The notes under the pieces were generated by a model. That model worked only from the letters and a program-made list of their open reading frames with translations, was not told the DNA's origin and did no database searches. This document shows positions 23,925 through 31,261 of a stretch of DNA of 64,000 bases, piece after piece. The DNA is from Actinoplanes subtropicus. GTDB lineage: Bacteria; Actinomycetota; Actinomycetes; Mycobacteriales; Micromonosporaceae. Location: the NCBI RefSeq assembly GCF_000721705.1, contig NZ_JOJL01000013.1, positions 1-64,000 of the forward strand. Reading direction: 5' to 3'. The position numbers and the translations under genes are program-made. Within the stretch, counting starts at the first letter, position 1; each line of letters starts with the position of its first letter.

Positions 23925-24803
23925 GTGAACAGCAACCGCGCCGAAGTGCACGAGTTCCTCACCTCGCGCCGCGCCAAGATCTCGCCGGAGCTGGCCGGGG
24001 TGCCGGCCGCCGGGTCGCGGCGCGTGCCCGGCCTGCGCCGCAGCGAGGTCGCCACGCTGGCCGGGGTGAGCGTGGAGTACTACGCCAAGCTCGAGCGCGG
24101 CCAGCTGGCCGGGGTCTCCGCCGGGGTCCTCGAGGCGATCGCCCGCGCCCTGCGGCTCGACGACGCCGAGCGCGCCCACCTGATGCGCCTGGCGCAGGAG
24201 GCGAACGGCAGCAGCGCCCTGTTGCGCCCGAGCCGCCGGCCGAAGCAGTGGACCGTCCGGCCGAGCCTGCAGTGGTCGCTCGACACCATCACCGCGCCGG
24301 CGATCGTCGTCAACCACCGCTCCGACCTGCTGGCCACCAACCACCTCGGCCGTGCGATGCACAACGACCTGTACGCCGACCCGGCCACCCCGCCGAACTT
24401 CGCCCGCTTCACGTTCCTGGACAGCGCGGCGCACCGGTTCTACCCGGACTGGAACCTGTTCGCCGACATGACCGTGGCGAACCTGCGGACGGCGGCCGGC
24501 ATCGACCCGCACGACAAGGGCCTGCACGACCTGGTCGGCGAGCTGTCCACCCGCAGCGACGACTTCCGGCGCCGCTGGGGGTCGCACAACGTGCGCATCC
24601 ACGGCACGGGCGTCAAGCATTTCCGCCACCATGTGGTCGGTGACCTGGAACTCGCGTACGAAACGATGGATCTGGTTGCCGAGCCCGGCCTCAAGATGAC
24701 TATTTACGCGGCCGAGCCGGACTCCCCCACCGCGCACGCGCTGACCCTGCTCGCCTCGTGGGCCGCGACCGCGGGTGGCATGCTTGATCGGTGGGCACGC
24801 TGA
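23925..24803 (+). CDS. XRE-family regulator with MmyB-like ligand-binding domain
   Basis: The 292-residue protein has an N-terminal Cro/C1-type helix-turn-helix (residues ~12-75: RRSEVATLAGVSVEYYAKLERG) and a C-terminal MmyB-like domain. Such regulators often sit divergent to a single dehydrogenase or reductase and control it. The GTG at 23925 is chosen because it begins the family-like sequence NSNRAEVHEFLTSRR. The C-terminal end overlaps the next gene by 13 nt. Confidence 0.88.
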   Translation: MNSNRAEVHEFLTSRRAKISPELAGVPAAGSRRVPGLRRSEVATLAGVSVEYYAKLERGQLAGVSAGVLEAIARALRLDDAERAHLMRLAQEANGSSALLRPSRRPKQWTVRPSLQWSLDTITAPAIVVNHRSDLLATNHLGRAMHNDLYADPATPPNFARFTFLDSAAHRFYPDWNLFADMTVANLRTAAGIDPHDKGLHDLVGELSTRSDDFRRRWGSHNVRIHGTGVKHFRHHVVGDLELAYETMDLVAEPGLKMTIYAAEPDSPTAHALTLLASWAATAGGMLDRWAR

Positions 24804-25249
24804 ACGATCCCGGCCGGCGGCTGACCTCGCCGCGCTGGGTGGCACCGGTCTTCGCGGTTCTCGGGGCGGCCGCCGTGCCGTGGACCGTGTATCTCGCGAT
24901 GACCCTCCCGTCGCGCGAGAGCACCCATCACTACCGGCTCACCTGGGTCGGGTTCGACATCATGCTGATCGTGGTGCTGCTCGCGACCGCCTACCTCGCC
25001 TGGCGGGGCAACCGGTCCGTCGGACTGCTGGCCACGATCACCGCGACGATGCTCGTGCTGGACGCCTGGTTCGACGTGGGCATCTCGAACCGCGCCGACC
25101 GGCCGGCGGCGATCCTCTCCGCGATCTTCATCGAGTTGCCGCTGGCCGCAGTGTGCGGCTGGATAGCGCTGCACGTCGATCACGTGGTCGAGCGCCGCTT
25201 GCGCCGGCTCAGCCGGCGGGCGGCGCGGGAAACCAGCAGGGTTCAGTGA
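24791..25249 (+). CDS. Small integral membrane protein, four predicted helices
   Basis: The 152-residue product has about four hydrophobic segments (VAPVFAVLGAAAVPWTVYLA, IMLIVVLLATAYLAW, GLLATITATMLVLDAWF, IELPLAAVCGWIALHV) and a basic C-terminus. I do not recognise a function; similar proteins are common and uncharacterised in actinomycetes. It starts with GTG inside the end of the XRE gene, so the two are probably co-transcribed. It overlaps the convergent idi gene by seven bases. Confidence 0.75.
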   Translation: MGTLNDPGRRLTSPRWVAPVFAVLGAAAVPWTVYLAMTLPSRESTHHYRLTWVGFDIMLIVVLLATAYLAWRGNRSVGLLATITATMLVLDAWFDVGISNRADRPAAILSAIFIELPLAAVCGWIALHVDHVVERRLRRLSRRAARETSRVQ

Positions 25250-25824
25250 ACGAGCGTGTGCGCTGCTGGGGGTAGCGCCGCGGACGGCGCGGACGGCCAG
25301 GCGCGGGGGTCCGGCCCGAGTGCGGCCAGCAGGGTGACCTGCATGCGGGACCACGGCGAGTAGAGCGACCCCTCGGCGGTCGCCTCGGCGAGGAAGTCGG
25401 GCCAGGACATCCAGCGAAACGCGTCGACCTCGTCGGGGTGGGGGCGGGGTTCGGCGCTCACCGACGCGGTGAAGACCGGGCACATCTCGTTCTCCACCAC
25501 GCCGCCCCACTCGGCGCGGTAGCGGAAGCCGGGCAGCAGCAGCCGCACCTCGTCGAGGGCGAGGCCCAGCTCGTACGCCGCGCGGCGGCTGACTGCGGCC
25601 ACCATCGGCTCGGACTCCTGCGGATGGCCGCACACGCTGTTCGTCCAGACGCCCGGCCAGGTCAGCTTGCGCAGCGAGCGGCGGGTCACCAGAACCTGGT
25701 TTTCGGCATTGAATATGTAGCAGGAGAAAGCCAGGTGCAGCGGGGTCGACGCGGTGTGCACCGTGCGTTTGTCCTGATGTCCCAGCGCGTTTCCCGACTC
25801 GTCGAGCAGAATGACGTGTTCCAT
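25243..25824 (-). CDS. idi: Isopentenyl-diphosphate delta-isomerase, type I
   Basis: The 193-residue NUDIX-fold enzyme converts isopentenyl diphosphate to dimethylallyl diphosphate. Visible signatures are the active-site Cys in TNSVCGHP, RRAAYELGL (NUDIX region) and EWGGVVENEMCPVF, which contains the catalytic Glu and metal-binding residues, followed by WMSWPDF. It is divergent from the DMATS-type prenyltransferase gene, whose substrate is dimethylallyl diphosphate, so a supply role for prenyl-indole synthesis is likely. Confidence 0.93.
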   Translation of the reverse strand: MEHVILLDESGNALGHQDKRTVHTASTPLHLAFSCYIFNAENQVLVTRRSLRKLTWPGVWTNSVCGHPQESEPMVAAVSRRAAYELGLALDEVRLLLPGFRYRAEWGGVVENEMCPVFTASVSAEPRPHPDEVDAFRWMSWPDFLAEATAEGSLYSPWSRMQVTLLAALGPDPRAWPSAPSAALPPAAHTLVH

Positions 25825-26199
25825 TGCGCTACCGCCTTGCGGAATAGGGGGCTGCCCGAAGATTAGACGGCATTCCGGCGCGGCGCCAGAGGCGTGAATG
25901 GTCCGATAGGTCCATATCGGTCGATCGCACCCTCCGTGCTTATGGTGAGAAAACCTCACGTCTGGGGTACGGTCTCCCGCGACTCCCCGTAGTCGTCGTG
26001 ACCTATTTATCGTATATATACCGGCAACGCGACATCGGAAAGTGTCGATCTTTGAACCCTGGCGACGGTGTGATCGATGTCTCACTCGACAAAGAGTAGT
26101 TACTCGATCACGATTCGTGATGCGGCTGATCATCCGAGGGACACCGCGAGTCCCGCCCCGGACGATCGGCGGCAGCCGGAAAAGAAACAGGGGTCAAGA
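25825..26199. promoter_or_regulatory. Divergent promoter region idi / prenyltransferase
   Basis: This 375-base gap contains no convincing gene. It holds an inverted repeat CCGATA-N6-TATCGG at 25903-25920 close to the idi start, a small CGACT-N6-AGTCG repeat near 25980 and an unusually AT-rich patch (about 26003-26021, with TATATATA) suited to a -10 region. No specific regulator gene is adjacent. Confidence 0.5.
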
Positions 26200-27279
26200 A
26201 TGCAGGCCGTCTCTGTCCAGGAACATATCGGCGGCCAATTGGGCCGCCTCTGCCACGCTCTCGGAATGAATCCGGCCACTCCGGCCGAACTGTTGACGGA
26301 TCTGCTCGGTCCGCACGGATCCCGCCCATTGTCGAAACCGCCGGCCTGGCCGTCCGACGTGGCCGACGACAATTCCCCGGTCGAGTTCTCGGTGGCCTGG
26401 AACCGGACCGAGCCGCCCTCGCTGCGCATCCTGGCCGAGGTGGTGGACGCCGCGCCCGGCGTGCACGCCAACATGGCCGCCGCGTACGACTTCCTCGACC
26501 GGCAGACCGCAAGGCACGGTCTTCGCACCGACCGGCTGGACGCGGTCCGCGACCTGTTCGCGTCCGCGTCCCCGGACGCCGTCTTCGCGCTGTGGTGCTC
26601 GCTGGTCTTCCGCAGCGGGCGCCACCCCGAGTTCAAGGTCTACTTCAATCCCGAGGCGCAGGGAGTGAGCCGCTCGCCCAGCCTGGTCGCCGAGGCACTG
26701 GGCCGGCTCGGCCTGGCCGCCTCGTACCGGACGATGCTCGACCGCGCCGTGCGCCCCGGCGAACTCGGCCGGCTCGACCGGCTCAGCTTCTTCGCCCTCG
26801 ACCTGCACGACGGCCCGCAGTCCCGGGTCAAGCTCTACATCTCGCACCACGACGTCCACCCCCGGGACGCCGCGCGCGCCGCCGCGGTGGTCGACGAGAT
26901 CCACGCCGCCGAGGTCGCCGAGTTCTGCGCGCTCGCCGGGCGGGTCGGCCTGTTCACGGCGCGGCCGCTGGTCAGCAGCTACACCCTCACCGAGGGCGTC
27001 ACCCGGCCGACCGGCTACAGCGTCTACGTCCCCATCCGCAGCTACGTCGGCGACGACCGCGAGGCGCGCGAGCGGGTGCTCGAGCTGATGAACTGCTACG
27101 AGCTCGACCACACCCTGCTCGACCGGGCCATCGACGCCGTGGCCCAGCGCCCGCTCGACCAGGGCGTCGGGCTCATCGCGCACGTCGCGCTCCGGCTCGG
27201 ACGGCCCCGGCCCGGGCTCACCGTTTATTTTTCGACCGAGGCGTACGGCGTCGCCGCACCCACCCACCTCGCCGCTTGA
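26200..27279 (+). CDS. DMATS-type aromatic (indole) prenyltransferase
   Basis: The 359-residue protein resembles bacterial members of the dimethylallyltryptophan synthase family, soluble ABBA-fold enzymes that attach a dimethylallyl group to an indole ring. Family-like segments are FSVAWNRTEPPSLRILAEVV, EFKVYFNPEAQG, RVKLYISHHD and LTVYFSTEAYG; the alternating K/R-x-Y residues in these strands bind the diphosphate. Unlike trans-prenyltransferases it has no DDxxD motif. The ATG at 26200 is preferred. It lies 16 nt upstream of the tryptophanase gene. The prenylation position cannot be read from sequence. Confidence 0.88.
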   Translation: MQAVSVQEHIGGQLGRLCHALGMNPATPAELLTDLLGPHGSRPLSKPPAWPSDVADDNSPVEFSVAWNRTEPPSLRILAEVVDAAPGVHANMAAAYDFLDRQTARHGLRTDRLDAVRDLFASASPDAVFALWCSLVFRSGRHPEFKVYFNPEAQGVSRSPSLVAEALGRLGLAASYRTMLDRAVRPGELGRLDRLSFFALDLHDGPQSRVKLYISHHDVHPRDAARAAAVVDEIHAAEVAEFCALAGRVGLFTARPLVSSYTLTEGVTRPTGYSVYVPIRSYVGDDREARERVLELMNCYELDHTLLDRAIDAVAQRPLDQGVGLIAHVALRLGRPRPGLTVYFSTEAYGVAAPTHLAA

Positions 27280-27295
27280 GCCTCAGGAGGCCGCC

Positions 27296-28684
27296 GTGTC
27301 CGATCCCCGCCGACTTCCCCCGCCGTACCGCATCAAGGTGGTCGAGCCGATTCCGTTCCTCTCCGCACCGGAGCGGGCCCGGGCGCTCGACGAGGCCGGG
27401 CACAACCCGTTCAACCTACGGGCCGACCAGATCACCATCGACCTGCTCTCCGACTCCGGCACCGGGGCGACCTCGGCCGCGCAGGAGGCGGCCGCCGCGG
27501 TCGGCGACGAGTCGTACGCCGGCGCCCGCTCCTGGTTCCGGTTCCGCGACGAGGCCGCCGACCTCACCGGGTACCCGCACCTGCTGCCGGTGCACCAGGG
27601 CCGCGCGGGCGAGCGGATTCTCTTCTCCACCCTGCTGAAACCGGGCCAGATCTGTGTCAGCAACACACATTTCGACACCACGCACGCGAATGTGGAGCTC
27701 GCCGGCGCGGAGGCCCGCGACCTGCCCTGCCCCGAGGCCCTGGACTTCGACTCCGACTTCCCGTTCAAGGGCAACATCGACCTGGCCGCGCTGGAGAGCA
27801 CCCTGGCCGGTCCCGAGGGCCCACGCGTCGGCGTGGTCCTGATGACCATCACCAACAACGGGCTCGGCGCGCAGCCGGTGTCGATGGCCAACCTCGAGGC
27901 GGTCGCGGCGCTGTGCCGGCGCTTCGGCGTGCCGTTCTTCCTCGACGGGGCGCGCTTCGCGGAGAACGCCTGGCTGGTCCGTTCCCGGGAGCCCGGCTAC
28001 GCGGACTGGACGCCGCGGCGGATCGCCACCCGGGCCTTCGGGCTGGCCGACGGCTGCGTGATCAGCCTGAAGAAGGACGGGCTGTCCGCGATCGGCGGCC
28101 TGATCGGGCTGCGCGACGACGACCTGTTCGCCCGCTGCGAGGCCAATCTGATCGCGACCGAGGGCTTCTCCACGTACGGCGGCCTCGCCGGGCACGACCT
28201 GGAACGACTCGCCCAGGGTCTGCGCGAGGTGGTGGAGCCGGAGTACCTGGCGTCCCGCGCCGCCTCGACCGCCCGCCTGGCCCGCATGATCAACGACGCC
28301 GGCGTGGACACGGTGCAGCCGGCCGGCATCCACGCGCTCTACCTGAATGCGGGGCGCCTGTTGCCGCACCTGACGCCGGGCGAGTTTCCGGGGCACTCGC
28401 TGGGCTGCGCGCTCTATCTCTCGGGCGGCATCCGTTGCGCCGAGTTGGGTTCGCTCTACCTGGGCACCCTCGACGACCAGCACCGCCTGGTCACACCGGC
28501 ACCGTTCGAGCTGGTCCGGCTGGCGATCCCCCGCCGCGTCTATACCGAGGAGCATTTCGCGTACGTGGCGGACACGCTGGCCGCCATAGCCAAGGAGCCG
28601 GAGCGGGTCCGCGGCTACCGCATCGTGTCGACGCCGCCCCTTCTGCGGCACTTCAAGGTGCGGCTGGCCCCTCTCCCCGCCTGA
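27296..28684 (+). CDS. Tryptophanase-like PLP beta-eliminating lyase
   Basis: The 462-residue protein belongs to the tryptophanase / tyrosine phenol-lyase family, which splits tryptophan into indole, pyruvate and ammonia. Recognisable are LLSDSGTGA near the N-terminus, PVHQGRAGERI, the cofactor region FFLDGARFAENAW, and the PLP lysine in SLKKDGLSAIGG. GTG start with AGGAGG six bases upstream. Paired with the prenyltransferase it suggests release of prenylated or free indole, as in the streptomycete ipt-type prenyl-indole loci. It is not clear whether prenylation comes before or after lyase action. Confidence 0.92.
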   Translation: MSDPRRLPPPYRIKVVEPIPFLSAPERARALDEAGHNPFNLRADQITIDLLSDSGTGATSAAQEAAAAVGDESYAGARSWFRFRDEAADLTGYPHLLPVHQGRAGERILFSTLLKPGQICVSNTHFDTTHANVELAGAEARDLPCPEALDFDSDFPFKGNIDLAALESTLAGPEGPRVGVVLMTITNNGLGAQPVSMANLEAVAALCRRFGVPFFLDGARFAENAWLVRSREPGYADWTPRRIATRAFGLADGCVISLKKDGLSAIGGLIGLRDDDLFARCEANLIATEGFSTYGGLAGHDLERLAQGLREVVEPEYLASRAASTARLARMINDAGVDTVQPAGIHALYLNAGRLLPHLTPGEFPGHSLGCALYLSGGIRCAELGSLYLGTLDDQHRLVTPAPFELVRLAIPRRVYTEEHFAYVADTLAAIAKEPERVRGYRIVSTPPLLRHFKVRLAPLPA

Positions 28685-28902
28685 CTGCCAACCACCATTT
28701 CGTACGCCGGACATCAGTCCCGCTGCGGCGCCTCGCGCCGTCGCTGGTCGCCCTCCGCACGCGGCCGCCGGGCTGTCCCGCATGGCCCGGCCACCCCGCC
28801 GGTCCCCGCCCTCGCCCGCCGCCGGCCGCCTGCGCTCCGCTGCCGTCGGCCCCGGCCCGCCGTCCGCCACCGCCCCGGCTGTCAGCCGCCGCCCTACTGC
28901 CC

Positions 28903-29060
28903 GGCCGTCACCCCGCTGCCCGACCGTCACCCCGCCGCCCGACCGCCACCCCACTGCCCGACCGCCACCCCACTGCCCGACCGCCACCCCGCCGCCCGAC
29001 CGCCACCCCGCCGCCCGACCGTCACCCCGCCGCCCGACCGTCACCCCGCCGCCCGGCCGC
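28903..29060. repeat. 19-bp tandem repeat, about 8 copies
   Basis: Units follow GACCGYCACCCCRCYGCCC with starts at 28903, 28922, 28941, 28960, 28979, 28998, 29017, 29036 and 29055. The 19-base period is not a multiple of three, so frames change at each unit, arguing against coding. Copies differ at two to three positions. Confidence 0.85.
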
Positions 29061-29328
29061 CGCCCGGCTGCCCGACCGCCGCCTCCGCAGCCCGCCGCCA
29101 CCCCCGCAGCCCACGCCGTCCCGTTGCTCACCGCCACCATGCGGCCCACCGCCATCCCGCTGGCCGCTGTCGGCACGCTGGCTGCCTCCCGTCCCGTTGT
29201 CCGCCGTTCCGTTGGCTGGCACCGCTTCGCCGTTGTCCACTCCTGGGTGTTCGGGGGTAGACCCTGGGCTCTGCCCAGACCCGGCCATCGCTGCGAAGAT
29301 CTGGCTGGCGTGCTTGTTGCGCTGGGGC

Positions 29329-29377
29329 GGTGAGTGATCTCCTTGCGACGGCTGCCGTCGCTAGGAGATCACCCACC
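29329..29377. repeat. Long imperfect inverted repeat (hairpin)
   Basis: Arms 29334-29351 and 29355-29372 pair over 18 bases with one mismatch around a three-base loop. Another four pairs (GGTG/CACC) extend the stem beyond one mismatch. It is far stronger than typical terminators, has no T-run and is distant from gene ends. Confidence 0.75.
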
Positions 29378-29775
29378 TTCGGGTTTGGGGTGTTGCGGCG
29401 GCTGCGCCGCCTCGACCGGTGGCTTTCGCCCCTGCCGTCGTCCGCGCAGACCGGCCAACCGTTTGTGCTGCCAGCCTGCCGTTTGCGATCAGCGAGCCGT
29501 TTTGCGATCACCCAGCCGCGTGCGGTCGCCGGCGACGAGCACAAAGTCTCCACGATCCAGTTCGGGGCCCCAGATCTTGGAGAATCCGTGTTCGCTGCGA
29601 GCACTCCGGCTTCACCCTTGCGAGGTCGGGCGCGCGTGCCGCCCGATTTGGGGGAAATATCGGGACAGGCGGCATTGCGAAAGCCCAGCATATGGACGCG
29701 GTGGCCGGTTGGCGGGAGCATCGGCCGGCATTTGGAATGGTGCCCATTCCTGAAACCGCGGGCTCACTATCCGAG

Positions 29776-29860
29776 ACGACTATCTCGCTCAGCTAGTATC
29801 TTGCTGAGCAAGTATCTTGCTCGGCTAGTATCTTGCTCAGCTAGTATCTTGCTCGGCTAG
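29776..29860. repeat. 16-bp tandem repeat GCTAGTATCTTGCTCR
   Basis: Four near-identical units (29792-29855) follow one degenerate copy and precede a five-base remnant. The unit is AT-richer than its surroundings. There are no spacers, so it is not a CRISPR array. Confidence 0.85.
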
Positions 29861-29923
29861 GTGAAGCGATGTGAAGTGGAACGACGAAGTGATGTGAAGT
29901 GAAGCGGAGCCGAGCGGAGCCGG

Positions 29924-30481
29924 TTAGGCGCGGGCGGGCGAGAGGCGGCCGAGGGCGTGCCGGACGAGGGCGATCAGGGCCAGCTTGCTGGAGCCGCGGT
30001 CGCGGGCGTCGCACCACACCAGGGGGACTTCGGGGGCTAGTTCCAGGGCGGAGCGGATTTCGTCCTCGGTGTAGGCGCATTCGCCGAAGAAGCGGTTGAC
30101 CGCGGCCACGAAGGGGACGCCGCGGCGTTCGAAGTAGTCGACGGCGGGGAAGCTGCTCTCCAGGCGGCGGGTGTCGACCAGGACGATCGCTCCTACCGCG
30201 CCCTGGGCCAGCTCGTCCCAGATGAACCAGAAGCGGTCCTGGCCGGGGGTGCCGAACAGGTAGAGGACCACGTCGGGGCTGATCGTGATGCGGCCGAAGT
30301 CCAGCGCCACCGTGGTATGCGTCTTGCCCTCCACGCCGGTGGTGTCGTCGACCCCGACGCTGGCCTCGGTCAGTACCTCCTCGGTGGTCAGCGGGGCTAT
30401 CTCGCTGACCGAGCCGACCAGGGTGGTCTTGCCGGTGCCGAAACCGCCGGCTACCACGATCTTGACGGAAGTGCGTTCCAC
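29924..30481 (-). CDS. cvnD: Conservon GTPase-like protein CvnD
   Basis: The 185-residue small P-loop protein has Walker A GGFGTGKTTL near the N-terminus, a GTPGQDRFWF switch II region, and VNRF in place of the usual NKxD. It is the G-protein-like member of the conservon, a four-gene unit that resembles eukaryotic G-protein-coupled signalling at membranes in actinomycetes. GTG start with GGAG upstream, twelve bases after the cvnC stop. Confidence 0.9.
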   Translation of the reverse strand: MERTSVKIVVAGGFGTGKTTLVGSVSEIAPLTTEEVLTEASVGVDDTTGVEGKTHTTVALDFGRITISPDVVLYLFGTPGQDRFWFIWDELAQGAVGAIVLVDTRRLESSFPAVDYFERRGVPFVAAVNRFFGECAYTEDEIRSALELAPEVPLVWCDARDRGSSKLALIALVRHALGRLSPARA

Positions 30482-30492
30482 GTCCTGCTCTC

Positions 30493-30858
30493 CTACAGCC
30501 GTTCCAGCCCGGCCAGCACCGAGTCGAGGATGTGGCGGTCGACGATCTTGCTCTGGGCGGGGGTGCCGACGCCCAAGTAGCCCTGCTCGACCAGCACGTC
30601 GACCATCACCTTGGCGATGGTGAGCGGGATCTGGAGGTAGGCGCCGATCTCGGCGACCGAGATCCAGTTGCCGCACTGGTCGACGATGCGCAGGTACTCG
30701 GCGTCCAGCAGGCGGGTGTCCACCGGCAGCGCGACCACCTGGGTGGCCAGGTCGAGGCGGCTGTCGCGGGGGCTGGTTCGGCCGTTCACCAGGACGTACA
30801 GGGGCACGAACCGGCCGCCGGCCGACTCGTCCTCGCCGTCCCAGACGTCAAACGGCAT
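30493..30858 (-). CDS. cvnC: Conservon DUF742 protein CvnC
   Basis: The 121-residue product is a DUF742 protein with a winged-helix-like middle (DQCGNWISVAEIGAYLQIPLTIAKVMVDVL). It is conserved between the roadblock and GTPase genes of conservons. Molecular role not established; a partner of the sensor complex is inferred. It overlaps the upstream cvnB gene by 11 bases. Confidence 0.9.
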   Translation of the reverse strand: MPFDVWDGEDESAGGRFVPLYVLVNGRTSPRDSRLDLATQVVALPVDTRLLDAEYLRIVDQCGNWISVAEIGAYLQIPLTIAKVMVDVLVEQGYLGVGTPAQSKIVDRHILDSVLAGLERL

Positions 30859-31261
30859 AACCGTCCCCGGCGGAGCGGGCCGCGGTGCCCAGGTACTCCC
30901 CGATCCGGGTCACCAAGCGGCTGACCTCGTACGCCACCATGCCCATGTCGACGTCCTGGTCGCACAGCACGGCCAGGCGCGCGTTCTGGCCGGCCGCCGC
31001 GATGAACAGGGTGTGGTCCAGGTACTCGATGATCACCTGCTGGACCGCGCCGCTGCCGAACCGCCGGCCGGTGCCGGCCGCGACGCTGTACATCGAGGAG
31101 GCGCCGGCGGCGAGGATCTCCGCGAGGTCCTGCGACATGGCCGAGGACTTCTGCACGATCAGCCCGTCGGTGGAGAGCACCACCACGGAGACCACGTGCG
31201 GGACCTCGACGAGGTCGTCCAGCATCCACGGCAGATCGTTCTGCGATGTCGAGATGGTCAC
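30848..31261 (-). CDS. cvnB: Conservon roadblock/LC7 protein CvnB
   Basis: The 137-residue roadblock/LC7 domain protein starts with GTG and reads TISTSQNDLPWMLDDLVEVP, followed by VVVLSTDGLIVQKS and a conserved helix-strand core. Roadblock proteins commonly act as regulators or effectors of small GTPases such as CvnD. The start overlaps the cvnA stop as GTGA. Confidence 0.9.
   Translation of the reverse strand: MTISTSQNDLPWMLDDLVEVPHVVSVVVLSTDGLIVQKSSAMSQDLAEILAAGASSMYSVAAGTGRRFGSGAVQQVIIEYLDHTLFIAAAGQNARLAVLCDQDVDMGMVAYEVSRLVTRIGEYLGTAARSAGDGYAV

Larger units (their letters stand above)
28685..29923. other. 1.2-kb gene-free region with repeats
   Basis: No credible gene is seen between the tryptophanase and the conservon. 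The left part is C-rich with a 19-bp tandem repeat. A long hairpin follows at 29329-29377, then about 400 bases of ordinary non-coding sequence, then a 16-bp tandem repeat. The final 60 bases before the cvnD stop contain short GTGAAG/GATGTGAAGTG repeats. Open frames here are short, overlapping and driven by repeats. Confidence 0.7.

Noticed and set aside
28782..29333. A 183-codon Pro/Arg-rich open frame on the + strand
   Set aside because: It is generated by the 19-bp C-rich tandem repeat; opposite-strand frames are equally open and there is no ribosome site or family signature.
29776..29860. Possible CRISPR array
   Set aside because: Repeats are only 16 bp, contiguous without spacers, and no cas gene is in the window.
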